From contig NZ_PTJE01000002.1 in NCBI RefSeq assembly GCF_002934445.1, positions 191,392 through 255,391 of the forward strand: a DNA stretch of 64,000 nt, in the 5' to 3' direction. The position numbers and the translations under genes are program-made. A model generated the notes under the pieces. That model saw only the letters and a program-made list of their open reading frames with translations, was not told the DNA's origin and did not search any database. Source of the DNA: Nonlabens xylanidelens. Lineage in GTDB: Bacteria > Bacteroidota > Bacteroidia > Flavobacteriales > Flavobacteriaceae. Shown piece by piece: positions 45,685 through 55,690 of the stretch. Numbering within the stretch: the stretch's first letter is position 1; each line of letters opens with the position of its first letter.

Positions 45685-46160
45685 TTTACATACTCTTCTT
45701 CCCTACTTAATTTTACCAGCAACTAGATTAGATTTTAGACTTCCTACAATTAAAAAAGAATTTTAAAGTTGAACATTACAACATTTACCTATTGATAAAA
45801 TAAATTAAATACTTAAATATGGTTATCAATACATTGTTTCTTTAAGATTCTTCCACTCCTATTTAATACATACCTCATCATAGCATCAATTTAGATCAAT
45901 TTAGATCAATATCTCTTTATACAAATGTTAACCTCCTAAAAAGAATCTATATTTTATCATAAATTCCATTTAACAGTGTATAGTACTAATAATTAGCACG
46001 TTTAAACCGATTAAACAACAATTTATCGATACAACCGTACTACTAACAACCGATGAATGGTAAAATAAATGGGTAATTCATCGATATTATTGCTCAAATA
46101 CAATTTATATCGATAAATGACATTTAAATTCGTGTACCCTGAATTCAATTTTAAGTACAC
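45685..46160. other. AT-rich leader region of the second large T9SS gene, 476 bp
   Basis: No gene is seen. It contains a 10-bp tandem repeat (TTAGATCAAT type, three units, 45885-45910) and four CGAT-centred motifs close to the gene: TATCGAT at 46024-46030, CCGATGAA at 46050-46057, TTCATCGAT at 46077-46085 and ATCGATAAATGA at about 46109-46120. The last two resemble sites upstream of the paralogous gene at 25223-29863. Confidence 0.5.
45885..45910. repeat. 10-bp tandem repeat, three units
   Basis: ATCAAT TTAG ATCAAT TTAG ATCAAT: units ten bases apart, about one helical turn, so the same face of the DNA would be presented. It lies 250 bp upstream of the T9SS gene. Confidence 0.7.
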
Positions 46161-49100
46161 ATGAAAAAAATTACCCAACCTGAACAAAACTATTCTCTTG
46201 TATTTATTTTATTCTTTCTAATAAGCGTTTCTAGCATAGCACAAACTAGTAGAGTCACTCTGGATATCAATTGGCCCACAAATTCTGGTCAAAATTACGT
46301 ATTGGTGTATGATCCAGCTGGAACTGAATTAGGTAGATACTGTAATCCTACTAACTGTTATAACGGAGCCAATACATCATACTCAACGACTATCGACTTT
46401 GGGTGCCTTCCTGACGCAAACAATTATAGAGTTAGACTTTTTGATAGATTCAATAACGGATGGGGAACCAGCTCTGTTACTGTAAATTCTGGCGGAAGCC
46501 CTGTTCTAACTTCTACAATAACTGGTGGTCAAAGTGGCGCGTCCTTTTTCTTCAATGTTTCTGGTGGTGGTTGTGGTGCACCTACTCCAGAAATAGATAT
46601 CATAGGTAACGGATTAAGCATTTCTAATAATGACAGCACTCCAGATACTGCAGACTCGACCGACTTCGGTACTGCAGATGGATCAACTTCCTTATCAAAA
46701 ACATTTACTATTGAAAATACTGGAACTGGACCACTTACCTTGTCAGGAGCTCCTGTAACCATTAGTGGTGTTAATGCTGGAGACTTTGCTGTAACATCAC
46801 AACCTTTAAATAGTATACCTGCAGGATCTTCTAGTGATTTTACCATTGAATTCTCGCGTAGCGTTCCTGGATTAAGTCACGCCACCATAGAATTAAATTC
46901 TAATGATGCTGATGAAGGTACTTACAACTTTAATATAACAGCTAGCTCTGCTGGACCAGTATCTACTCTTTATTATGAAAATTTTGATGCTGGGACTGGT
47001 GGATGGACCTCTACTTCTATTAGTGGTTTTGAATTTAGCCTTGGTACCGTTTTTAATGAAAAAGGTGAAGGAGATTATTGGTATACTGATAACTGGAACA
47101 ACTTCCCTTCTAACGCTAGCGCTACCGTAACGAGCCCTATAATATCCACATTAGGTTATACAGATTTAAAATTCTGGATAGATTTCAGGACTAATACTAA
47201 CGACGGTGATGACGGTATGAGAGTACAATATAGTAGTAATGGTGGTGCTACCTGGAATACTTTGGGGACAGATTCATCTGGCGAGAACTGGTATAATTCT
47301 GGAGATGTAGATGGTTTTGCAAATAATGCAGACGGCTGGACTGGTGATAATTCAAATTTAGATAACTCATTAAGTAGATTTGAAGAAGCTAGCCATGACT
47401 TACCTACTATTGCTTCTAATAATCCTAATTTGAGATTTAGAATAGCATTTGCAAGTGATGGTTCTAATACAGATGATGGGGTCCTTTTTGACAATATTAT
47501 TATTACTGGACGCAAAATTATTACAGACACCGCACCTGACGGTCCAGCAGATGTTAACGATAATCTTACTCTGTGGTTAAGATCACAAGATATTGCATCT
47601 ACCGACGGTACTTTGTTGCCATTATGGGAGGATCAAGCTCTCGATAACGATGCATTTGAAGTCCCTGCCAGCGCACCTGTTTTTGCTAATAACGTCACCA
47701 ACAATATTAACTTTAACTCTACTGTTGCATTTGATAGATCTCAACAACAACATTTAAGAGGTAAAGGAGGATTTAACTCAAACGATTATTGGATAGTTGT
47801 TAGAAGTACCATAGATATGACAGGAGCACTAGCTGGTGAGACTATGTTATTAGGTGCAAAATATGCTCCTGTTAATCCTGCAAAAGATCCTTCTGGATTA
47901 GGCTGGGGACCTGTATCTGCACGTTATGATGACGAGGTGATTGCTCATAGTGTTGGAACAGTATCTGAAAATGACCCAGCAGATGGTAGTTATGGAAGAG
48001 CACTATCTGATGCTTCAGGAACTTTTGATGATGTACATATTCTGAATGTGAAAAACAACCCTGCAAATAACCAAACTGAAATTTATTTAAACGGTCGTAA
48101 AATCGATAATCAGACAGGTGTAACACAAGTGACAAGACAGACATTAAATTTTAGTGGTTTTTCAAATAAACCTTTTTATATAGCTGCTGGTAGATATCAA
48201 TTAAACGGTCTTCCTTTTGAAACACACCTCAACGGTGAGATTACAGAAGTTTTCAGTTATCGCGATAGAAAGTCAGAATTAGTACAACAAAGAATCTATT
48301 CATATCTAGCTATTAAAAATGGGGTTTCTCTTCATCAACCTAGTAGTACACTAGATGATCATAGAGCTGACTGGGATTATCTAGATTCTGATGATAATGT
48401 TATATGGGATTATAGCTCAAACACACAATTTAATTATGATGTTGCTGCCATAGCGCGTGACGATAAATCTGAATTATTTCAAAAACAATCTAAAAGCGAG
48501 AACTCTACAAGTATAGTAGCAATAGGTCTAGATAAGGTGGAAGATTTAGGTTCTCAAAATTTAGAAGTATTTGAAAATGACAAGGACTTCCTTTTCTGGG
48601 GACACAATGGTCAGGACTTGAACGCATACGCTACTGTTATAAATCACGACTTAGGTATTGCAAATTCAGTATCTACTAGTCTCACTAGGGTAAATCGCAT
48701 ATGGAAAATAGAAGAAAAGACTGCTACTGACATTGCTACAACAGAAGTAAGAGTAGCTACTTCTGATTTTTCAGGTTTACCAGCACTAACCGCCAATAGA
48801 GAATACGTATTAATAGTAGCAGACGATGCTAATTTCACAACTAACCTAGAAACTCGATTTTTCTCCAATGATGGGTCTTATGAAAGAGCGTCATATAATT
48901 TTGACGGAATCAAATACTTCACATTAGGTATTACCGATGTAAAATATGACGATAGAAGTGTTTCTTTTGATGGTGTAGATGACCATATCATCATCGATAA
49001 TCCACAAGGTTTAGGTAGTAACTTCTCTGCAAGTGCGTGGGTACTTAGTGCAGGACTCAACAGTACTAATACAGAAAGAACTATCGTTGCAAAAAGAGCA

Positions 49101-51512
49101 GACGGTACTGGTTTTCAATTATCTCTTAAGAATGACAACCGCATTTCCCTAAGATGGAATGGAAGTACCTTACAAGAAATGGTATCTAATACTGCTTTGA
49201 GTGATGGTGTATGGAGACATATAGGTTTCTCTTATGATGGGACTACTGCAAAAATTTATATAGATGGTGTTCTAGATATTCAAGAACCCTTCTCTACTCC
49301 TTTACCAGATGGAAACCTATTAGGCATAGGTGCTAGAATAGATGAAGATGAAACTGCTCATGATCATTTTAATGGAGAAATAGACGAAATTAGAATGTGG
49401 GATATTGCACTAAGTCAAAATCAAATACGATTTATCATGAACCAAGAGCTACAAGAAAATTCAAATCTTGTTGCTGGTAAAACCATACCTACTACCATTA
49501 CTAAGAATGATATATCTGGATTAAACTGGAATGATCTTACTGCTTACTATAGTATGAACAGCTTTATAGGAACAGCATTAAATGATGAGTCAGTAAACAA
49601 AGGATATGGTAGAATGGCAAATGAAAATTATTTTGAATTAAGAAATCAAACGGCGCCATTACCTTACATCAGTGGTGCTGATGGAGTATGGGAAAATACT
49701 TCTAGTTGGGAAAACGGCTCTCTTCTCTATACACCTGGTAGTACGAGAGTAATAAATGGAGTCGTTGAAAAGATAAATTGGAACATTGTTAGGACTAAAG
49801 ACGAAGTAACTATTTCTAATACAGATATAATTCTATTAGGCTTATTTGTAGAAAGTAAAGAAATGAACGTAGATAATGATCATGGTTTAACCATAACTCA
49901 TGTTCTAGATCTTCAAAGCTCTATAGATTTAAAAGGAGAATCACAATTAGTACAATTAACTAATAGCGATTTATTAGAATCTACAACAGGTTATATAGAA
50001 AGAGATCAACAAGGAACAGGTATAACATATGATTATAATTACTGGAGTTCTCCTGTAAGCATTACAACTGTTAACAGCAACAATAATGGATATACTCTAG
50101 ATAACGTACTTAAAGACGGTACTCTAGTAAATACCCCACGAGATCTCAATTGGACAGGAACTGGAGTAAGAGATGGTATTCCTGGAGACGCTACAACAGC
50201 AGCAACTATTTCTGGTAGATGGTTATATAAATACAGTAATTTAACCAGTAATACTTATTCTAACTGGCAGTATGCCGGATCTAATGGGGCTATTAACTCA
50301 GGAGAAGGATGGACTATGAAGGGAACAGGATCTGCTACAGAACAGAATTATGTATTTGTAGGTAAACCTAATAATGGAGATATAGATCTTCCTATCAATG
50401 CTGGTAATGATTACTTAATAGGTAATCCCTACCCTAGCGCACTAGATGCCCATGAATTTATATCAGATAATCCTAATCTAGATGGTACCTTATACTTTTG
50501 GGAACACTGGGGTGGAAACACACACATACTAGCTAGATACCAAGGTGGATATGCGATGTACAACTACTCTGGTGGTGTCGCAAATGCAACGATAGGAACC
50601 TCTAATCCTGATGTGAACCAAGGAGGTATTCCTACTAAACGTCCAGAACGTTTTGTACCGGTAGCGCAAGGTTTCTTTGTAACAGGTATAACAGACGGTA
50701 CTATAAGATTTAGAAATGATCAAAGAAACTTTGTTACCGAAGCCTCAGGTAACAGTTTATTTGTTGCTGCACCTGGAGCAAGTTCTGGTAACGTCGCTTA
50801 TGATGATTACAACGGTATTAATGACCCTAGACCTAAAATAAGATTAGGTTTTGATAGTCCTAGTACGATTCACAGACAGCTATTACTTACCATAGATGCA
50901 AATGCTTCTATGAGTTATGATAATGCTTTTGACGGTGTTCAAATAGATGAACAAATAGACGACATGGCATTTATTTTAGGAAATCAAAACCTTTCCATTC
51001 AAGGAATTAATGCTATGGATCCTCTCGTAGAATTACCTCTTATGGTAAAACTAGATGCCGCAGGAAGTATTACTATAAAACTAGATGATATTAAAAATGT
51101 AGAATCAACGCAAAAAATATTCTTGAAAGACGCTGTATTAAATACCTATACTGATTTAATGAATGGAGATTACCACAGCCCAATCCTTGCTGCTGGTGTA
51201 AACTCTACACGTTACTCTATAGTATTTAACGATCCAGTAACTTTGAGTAATGAAGACGTTGTATTACAAGAAAATGATCTTATCGTTTACACGCCTGCAG
51301 GTACAGAAACTCTCAATATAAAGAAAGGACAACAGATTCTAGTAGAAACTTTAACCCTTACTAACATGTTAGGACAGCAAGTAAAAACATGGGACGTTAC
51401 CGACCAGGATGGTATCATATCCGTGCCAGTAGCTAACCTAGCAAGCGGTAATTACATCATTGTACTAGACACTAACTTTGGTTTACAATCTCGCAAAGTG
51501 ATTATTAAATAA
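46161..51512 (+). CDS. Giant T9SS-exported LamG-domain surface protein (1783 residues)
   Basis: Signal peptide near 1-28 (SLVFILFFLISVSSIAQT). Residues about 30-130 form a domain with NYVLVYDPAGTELGRYC, containing paired cysteines. About 145-265 is a choice-of-anchor D-like module (GNGLSISNNDSTPDTADSTDF to FNITASS). About 270-450 is a jelly-roll module ending DNIIITG, then a concanavalin-like region (DNLTLWLRSQDIA) and YLAIKNGVSLH with IARDDKSELFQKQ. A LamG domain begins at about 932 (VSFDGVDDHIIIDN). The C-terminal half and the type A sorting domain (LTNMLGQQVKTWD, SGNYIIVLDTNFG, KVIIK) parallel the 1546-residue paralogue. A role in surface binding or adhesion is likely, not proven. Confidence 0.88.
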   Translation: MKKITQPEQNYSLVFILFFLISVSSIAQTSRVTLDINWPTNSGQNYVLVYDPAGTELGRYCNPTNCYNGANTSYSTTIDFGCLPDANNYRVRLFDRFNNGWGTSSVTVNSGGSPVLTSTITGGQSGASFFFNVSGGGCGAPTPEIDIIGNGLSISNNDSTPDTADSTDFGTADGSTSLSKTFTIENTGTGPLTLSGAPVTISGVNAGDFAVTSQPLNSIPAGSSSDFTIEFSRSVPGLSHATIELNSNDADEGTYNFNITASSAGPVSTLYYENFDAGTGGWTSTSISGFEFSLGTVFNEKGEGDYWYTDNWNNFPSNASATVTSPIISTLGYTDLKFWIDFRTNTNDGDDGMRVQYSSNGGATWNTLGTDSSGENWYNSGDVDGFANNADGWTGDNSNLDNSLSRFEEASHDLPTIASNNPNLRFRIAFASDGSNTDDGVLFDNIIITGRKIITDTAPDGPADVNDNLTLWLRSQDIASTDGTLLPLWEDQALDNDAFEVPASAPVFANNVTNNINFNSTVAFDRSQQQHLRGKGGFNSNDYWIVVRSTIDMTGALAGETMLLGAKYAPVNPAKDPSGLGWGPVSARYDDEVIAHSVGTVSENDPADGSYGRALSDASGTFDDVHILNVKNNPANNQTEIYLNGRKIDNQTGVTQVTRQTLNFSGFSNKPFYIAAGRYQLNGLPFETHLNGEITEVFSYRDRKSELVQQRIYSYLAIKNGVSLHQPSSTLDDHRADWDYLDSDDNVIWDYSSNTQFNYDVAAIARDDKSELFQKQSKSENSTSIVAIGLDKVEDLGSQNLEVFENDKDFLFWGHNGQDLNAYATVINHDLGIANSVSTSLTRVNRIWKIEEKTATDIATTEVRVATSDFSGLPALTANREYVLIVADDANFTTNLETRFFSNDGSYERASYNFDGIKYFTLGITDVKYDDRSVSFDGVDDHIIIDNPQGLGSNFSASAWVLSAGLNSTNTERTIVAKRADGTGFQLSLKNDNRISLRWNGSTLQEMVSNTALSDGVWRHIGFSYDGTTAKIYIDGVLDIQEPFSTPLPDGNLLGIGARIDEDETAHDHFNGEIDEIRMWDIALSQNQIRFIMNQELQENSNLVAGKTIPTTITKNDISGLNWNDLTAYYSMNSFIGTALNDESVNKGYGRMANENYFELRNQTAPLPYISGADGVWENTSSWENGSLLYTPGSTRVINGVVEKINWNIVRTKDEVTISNTDIILLGLFVESKEMNVDNDHGLTITHVLDLQSSIDLKGESQLVQLTNSDLLESTTGYIERDQQGTGITYDYNYWSSPVSITTVNSNNNGYTLDNVLKDGTLVNTPRDLNWTGTGVRDGIPGDATTAATISGRWLYKYSNLTSNTYSNWQYAGSNGAINSGEGWTMKGTGSATEQNYVFVGKPNNGDIDLPINAGNDYLIGNPYPSALDAHEFISDNPNLDGTLYFWEHWGGNTHILARYQGGYAMYNYSGGVANATIGTSNPDVNQGGIPTKRPERFVPVAQGFFVTGITDGTIRFRNDQRNFVTEASGNSLFVAAPGASSGNVAYDDYNGINDPRPKIRLGFDSPSTIHRQLLLTIDANASMSYDNAFDGVQIDEQIDDMAFILGNQNLSIQGINAMDPLVELPLMVKLDAAGSITIKLDDIKNVESTQKIFLKDAVLNTYTDLMNGDYHSPILAAGVNSTRYSIVFNDPVTLSNEDVVLQENDLIVYTPAGTETLNIKKGQQILVETLTLTNMLGQQVKTWDVTDQDGIISVPVANLASGNYIIVLDTNFGLQSRKVIIK

Positions 51513-51536
51513 AGAAATAGCCTGCTATATAATGAC

Positions 51537-51570
51537 AAAAGCCTTTGATTAATTTCAAAGGCTTTTGTTT
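51537..51570. terminator. Bidirectional terminator between the T9SS gene and hisS
   Basis: An 11-bp perfect stem (51537-51547 with 51556-51566) with A and T runs, between the convergent large T9SS gene and hisS. Confidence 0.85.
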
Positions 51571-51589
51571 ATATAAAAAATTTACTATT

Positions 51590-52960
51590 TTAAGAAAATC
51601 TAGAAATAATCTCTTCTGGAGTTAATTGTAGTTGTTCACCACTAGCCATATTCTTCAAATTTAGCTTTCCATCATTTATTTCATTCTCACCAGCTAGAAT
51701 CACATAAGGTATGGCATTACGGTCTGCATAGCTCATTTGTTTCTTCATTTTTGCACTATCTGGATAGAGCTCTGTTTTAATTCCGCTTTCGCGAAAGCGA
51801 GATAACCATCCAGCACAATATTGCGCTTCAGACTTACCAAAGTTAATAAACAACACCTCTACTCCTGCTCTAACAGAGTCTGGGAATAGATTTAATTGTT
51901 CTATCACTAAATAAATACGGTCCAGTCCAAAACTGATACCTACACCACTCACATCTTTTAAACCAAATATACCAGTAAGGTCATCATAACGACCACCACC
52001 GCCTATACTTCCCATAGCAACACCTTCTGGCGCGGCAACTTCAAAAATGCAGCCTGTGTAATAATTAAGTCCACGTGCAAGTGTGATGTCTAGATCTAGA
52101 ACGGCACTTTTTAATGGCATTTGAGTTATAGAGGAATTTATAAATTCTAATTCTTCAATACCCTTAAGCCCTATTTCAGAATCTTTAAGCAATTCCTTCA
52201 TGCTTGCAATCTTCTCTGCATAGCTACCGGTAAGTGAAAAAACAGGATCTAAAAGATCGATCGCTTTTTGATCGATTCCCTTGGAAAGCATCTCTTCTTG
52301 TACTTTCTCTTTACCTATCTTATCTAGTTTATCAAGAGCTACAGTAAAGTCTATCAACTTATCCTCAGCTCCCATCACCTCGGCAATACCAGCAAGAACT
52401 TTACGGTTGTTTATTTTTATAGTGCACGCTTTAAGATCTAGATCTGTAAAAACGGCATCATATAATTGTACCAGTTCTACTTCTTGTAATAAAGAATTAC
52501 TTCCTACCACGTCTGCATCACATTGTGTAAACTCTCTAAAACGCCCTTTCTGTGGTCTATCTGCACGCCATACATTTTGCATTTGGTAACGCTTAAATGG
52601 GAATGTGATATCATTTTGATGTTGTACTACATACCTAGCAAATGGTACGGTAAGATCATAACGCAGTGCTTTTTCAGAAATTTGAGAAGTCAGCTGGTTT
52701 TCTTTTCCTGTTTCTAATAGTTCTGGGCTAGCTTTTTTAAGATACTCACCACTATTTAAAATTTTAAATATAAGACGGTCACCTTCTTCTCCATATTTAC
52801 CCATTAAGGTATCAGAGTTCTCAAAACTAGGTGTTTCTATAGGCATGAATCCATACAACTCAAAATGATGCTGAATTTTATTCATGATGTACTGTCTGCG
52901 CTGTACTTCTAGTGGACTAAAATCTCTTGTACCTTTAGGAATGGATGGTTTCTTTGCCAT
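51590..52960 (-). CDS. hisS: Histidine--tRNA ligase
   Basis: A class II aminoacyl-tRNA synthetase. The 456 residues have motif 1 (GFMPIETPSFENSD), motif 2 (FKRYQMQNVWRADRPQKGRFREFTQCDADVVG), the histidine loop (RGLNYYTGCIFEV), motif 3 (GVGISFGLDRI) and the anticodon-binding domain. In that domain the palindrome at 51784-51799 encodes SRFRESGIKTELYP, which still fits the family consensus. A TATATTTG box lies 17 bases before the ATG. Confidence 0.97.
   Translation of the reverse strand: MAKKPSIPKGTRDFSPLEVQRRQYIMNKIQHHFELYGFMPIETPSFENSDTLMGKYGEEGDRLIFKILNSGEYLKKASPELLETGKENQLTSQISEKALRYDLTVPFARYVVQHQNDITFPFKRYQMQNVWRADRPQKGRFREFTQCDADVVGSNSLLQEVELVQLYDAVFTDLDLKACTIKINNRKVLAGIAEVMGAEDKLIDFTVALDKLDKIGKEKVQEEMLSKGIDQKAIDLLDPVFSLTGSYAEKIASMKELLKDSEIGLKGIEELEFINSSITQMPLKSAVLDLDITLARGLNYYTGCIFEVAAPEGVAMGSIGGGGRYDDLTGIFGLKDVSGVGISFGLDRIYLVIEQLNLFPDSVRAGVEVLFINFGKSEAQYCAGWLSRFRESGIKTELYPDSAKMKKQMSYADRNAIPYVILAGENEINDGKLNLKNMASGEQLQLTPEEIISRFS
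51781..51800. repeat. Dispersed palindrome copy in hisS
   Basis: The 16-bp core (51784-51799), extended on one side only (TTCCGC). On the coding strand it is read as SRFRES within the anticodon-binding domain. Confidence 0.9.
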
Positions 52961-52977
52961 AATAATATTTAAGGATG

Positions 52978-52985
52978 CAAATATA
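52978..52985 (-). promoter_or_regulatory. -7 box for hisS
   Basis: TATATTTG on the minus strand, 17 bases upstream of the hisS ATG. Confidence 0.5.
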
Positions 52986-53082
52986 AACAGTTATCTCATG
53001 CTTGTTCATAAACTAATTTTAATAAAAAGATAATTTATACCTAGATCTTGTAACTTTCTATCGATTTATAAGTCTTACTTCC

Positions 53083-54324
53083 ATGTTAGGATTACTACGC
53101 CAAAATATAAGCATCGCACAACAGAGCATTAAAGGTCAGTTGTTGCGTACCATACTTACCATTATCATTATAGCCATAGGTATAACTGCCCTAGTAGGTA
53201 TACTTAGTTCTGTAAATGCATTATCCTCTACCCTTTCCAATGGATTTTCTGGAATAGGGACTAATACGTTTTACATACAGCGGTATGCACAAACTTTTCA
53301 ACGACGTGGTGGTAACAAGCGTACTGTTGTTAATCCTATTATAACTTATAGAGAGGTTAAGGAATTTGAAGAATTATATGATCCAGCTTATACACAGGTA
53401 GGACTTTCTTTTCAGGCCACTAGCGCTGCAGAGGTAAAAAGTGAAGACCGTAAAACAAAACCTAACGTAATCGTTGCAGGCGTTAACGAGCATTATGCAG
53501 AAAATGCAGGGATTAAACTAGGAGAAGGACGTATGTTCTCTTCTCTAGATATTAAAAACAAATCAAAAGTCTGTATCATAGGTAGTGATATGGAAGAAGA
53601 ACTTTTTCAAGGTTTTAACCCTATAGGTAAGACATTAAGTATAAGAGGTAATAAATTTACTGTAGTAGGTATACTAGAAGCAAAGGGTTCTACCTTTGGT
53701 AACAATGTTGATTTACGTGTATTAATACCTATCGATGTTGCCCGTGGTATTTACACCTCTCCTAACATTAATTATGATTTAAGTGTTAAGGTGTTTGATC
53801 AGAATCTTATGGATACTGCAAAGGATCAGGCTCTTGTTCTTATGCGTAATATTAGAGGTCTATCTCCTGTAGAGTCTACTAACTTTGGTGTTATACAAAG
53901 TGACCAATTAATGAGTCAGTTAGATGATCTAAAAGGTATTTTAAATTTTGCCGCTATTATAATAAGTGTCATTACCATCTTTGGTTCTTCTATTGCATTA
54001 ATGAATATCATGCTGGTTTCTGTAACAGAGCGTACCAGGGAAATAGGTGTAAGAAAAGCTCTAGGTGCAAAACGTAGTACCATCTCATGGCAATTTTTTA
54101 TTGAGACCTTTTTAATAAGTCAGTATGGTAGCTTTTTAGGTATTTTACTAGGTATGTTAATAGGTTTTCTAGTCTCTTCTGGATTTGAAATACCGTTTGA
54201 AATACCGTGGAGTGCGATTATTGCAGCAACCATAGTATCTATCGCCATAGCTATAGCATCTGGTCTTATACCTGCTATTAAAGCTGCAAGACTTGACCCT
54301 ATCGAGTCATTGCGTTATGAATAA
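53083..54324 (+). CDS. MacB-type ABC transporter permease (FtsX-like)
   Basis: A 413-residue permease. An N-terminal transmembrane helix (about 20-42) is followed by a large periplasmic MacB-like core (about 45-270). Three C-terminal helices belong to the FtsX domain (AAIIISVITIFGSSIALMNIMLVSVTERTREIGVRKALGAKR, then FLGILLGMLIGFLVSSG and IIAATIVSIAIAIASGLIPA). The ERTREIGVRKALGA motif is typical. The ATPase partner is not adjacent. It would act in export or mechanotransmission of an unknown substrate. It overlaps the methyltransferase gene by 8 bases. Confidence 0.9.
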   Translation: MLGLLRQNISIAQQSIKGQLLRTILTIIIIAIGITALVGILSSVNALSSTLSNGFSGIGTNTFYIQRYAQTFQRRGGNKRTVVNPIITYREVKEFEELYDPAYTQVGLSFQATSAAEVKSEDRKTKPNVIVAGVNEHYAENAGIKLGEGRMFSSLDIKNKSKVCIIGSDMEEELFQGFNPIGKTLSIRGNKFTVVGILEAKGSTFGNNVDLRVLIPIDVARGIYTSPNINYDLSVKVFDQNLMDTAKDQALVLMRNIRGLSPVESTNFGVIQSDQLMSQLDDLKGILNFAAIIISVITIFGSSIALMNIMLVSVTERTREIGVRKALGAKRSTISWQFFIETFLISQYGSFLGILLGMLIGFLVSSGFEIPFEIPWSAIIAATIVSIAIAIASGLIPAIKAARLDPIESLRYE

Positions 54325-54850
54325 CATTATTACAACCTATTATAAATCTCCTGTAGGTGAATTAATTCTAGGCGTCTATAAAGATCAATTGTGCCTAGCA
54401 GACTGGCGCTATAGAAAACAACGTCACCAGATAGACACTCGTGTTCAAAGTATTTTAAACTCTAACTATAAAGAAGGGCAACACTCACTTCTAGAATTTA
54501 CTATAAAACAATTAGATCTCTATTTTAAAGGCGATCTTCAAATATTTGATATACCGCTTTTACTTCTCGGTACAGATTTTCAAAAAACCGTATGGAAATC
54601 ACTACAGACTATTCCTTATGGAAAGACTTGTAGTTATGTTACCCTTTCGCGAAAGCTAAATAATGAAAAAGCTATACGAGCAGTAGCTGGTGCAAATGGA
54701 GCAAATGCCATTTCTATAATTATACCATGTCACCGCATTATAGGTGCCGACGGATCGTTAACTGGGTATGCTGGTGGACTACCTGCCAAAAAAAAACTCC
54801 TTCACATGGAAGGAGTTGATTTATCAAATGGGCAACAAAGCCTATTTTAA
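54317..54850 (+). CDS. ogt: Methylated-DNA--protein-cysteine methyltransferase
   Basis: It transfers alkyl groups from O6-alkylguanine to its own cysteine. The 177 residues have the DNA-binding helix region (KTVWKSLQTIPYGKTCSYVTLSRKL), RAVAGANGAN, and the active-site IPCHRIIG with C138, then GYAGGLPAKKKLLHMEG. The start is the ATG at 54317, within an 8-base ATGAATAA overlap with the permease. It converges on phnA with a 4-base gap. Confidence 0.92.
   Translation: MNNIITTYYKSPVGELILGVYKDQLCLADWRYRKQRHQIDTRVQSILNSNYKEGQHSLLEFTIKQLDLYFKGDLQIFDIPLLLLGTDFQKTVWKSLQTIPYGKTCSYVTLSRKLNNEKAIRAVAGANGANAISIIIPCHRIIGADGSLTGYAGGLPAKKKLLHMEGVDLSNGQQSLF
54644..54655. repeat. Partial palindrome in ogt
   Basis: CTTTCGCGAAAG, the inner 12 bp of the dispersed element, read in the third frame as LSRKL at a place where the family normally has similar residues. 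It may be a coincidental match. Confidence 0.45.
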
Positions 54851-54854
54851 ATTT

Positions 54855-55457
54855 CTAATCTTCTTTAGAAGTTTTCTTTACAAATTGCGTTAATAAAACC
54901 ACTTGTGTAGGCCCTACCTTACCTTCTATCTGGTTTGCGTTATCATGCACTAAAGAGATATTACGTACCGCTGTACCTCGCTTTGCGATAAGACTAGAAC
55001 CTTTAACCGGTAAATCTTTAATGATTACGATACTATCACCTCTTTGAAGAATATTACCATTTACATCTTTATGAATGATTTTAGGACCACGGTGTATACC
55101 ATCCTCGGCCCATTGTTTAGTACTGTCTTCTAGATACATCATATCAATAAGGTCTACAGGCCATCCATGAGGTCTTAATTGATCTAACATGCGGTAAACT
55201 ACTACTTGCACAGCAGGCACTGGACTCCACATAGAGTCATTAAGCGCTCGCCAGTGATTTGCGTCTACTAGAGATTCATCTTCTAGTTGTGTTCTACAAG
55301 TCTCACAAGCTAGAATAGCTGTGTCTTTAACATTCTTAGGAGAATCTGGTACTTGATAAGTATCGAGGTTAACCTTTACTTCTAGTGTATCTGTTGCAGC
55401 ACAAAGCTCACAAGCGTTTCCTGATCGGTCTTCTAACTGTTTACGTAAATCTGACAT
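54855..55457 (-). CDS. phnA: PhnA-type zinc-ribbon protein
   Basis: A 200-residue protein. The N-terminus has two CxxC-type pairs (ACELCAATD and ACETCRTQ) typical of a zinc ribbon. The C-terminal part carries the PhnA domain (DVNGNILQRGDSIVIIKDLPVKGSS and AKRGTAVRNISLV). The family was named after the phosphonate locus but is widespread without it, and none of those genes is nearby. Function uncertain. Confidence 0.85.
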   Translation of the reverse strand: MSDLRKQLEDRSGNACELCAATDTLEVKVNLDTYQVPDSPKNVKDTAILACETCRTQLEDESLVDANHWRALNDSMWSPVPAVQVVVYRMLDQLRPHGWPVDLIDMMYLEDSTKQWAEDGIHRGPKIIHKDVNGNILQRGDSIVIIKDLPVKGSSLIAKRGTAVRNISLVHDNANQIEGKVGPTQVVLLTQFVKKTSKED

Positions 55458-55690
55458 AGCTATTTTTTGGTGTTTGCAATATTACATATTCTCTGAGAGG
55501 TACACCTATTTATAGTAAGGTTAATTACCTTGTTTTTAATCTTAATATACATGAAATAGTACTGACTTTGTAGGCTCTTAAAAAATGAGACGATAAAATA
55601 CCTTTTAATAGGTAATCCTTAATAACTCCCTTTTTAATATATTTAAATTTTAAAATATCAAATAGAAAGTTCTTAAATGCGTTTTAAGAA

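Noticed and set aside
46529..46846. Antisense frames of 60-125 codons within the large T9SS genes
   Set aside because: They are mirror frames of long, clearly coding regions and show no start context or known family.
54644..54655. Counting the ogt match as a true palindrome insertion
   Set aside because: Only 12 bp match, and the encoded LSRKL resembles what the family has at this point, so it may be coincidence; it is listed with low confidence only.
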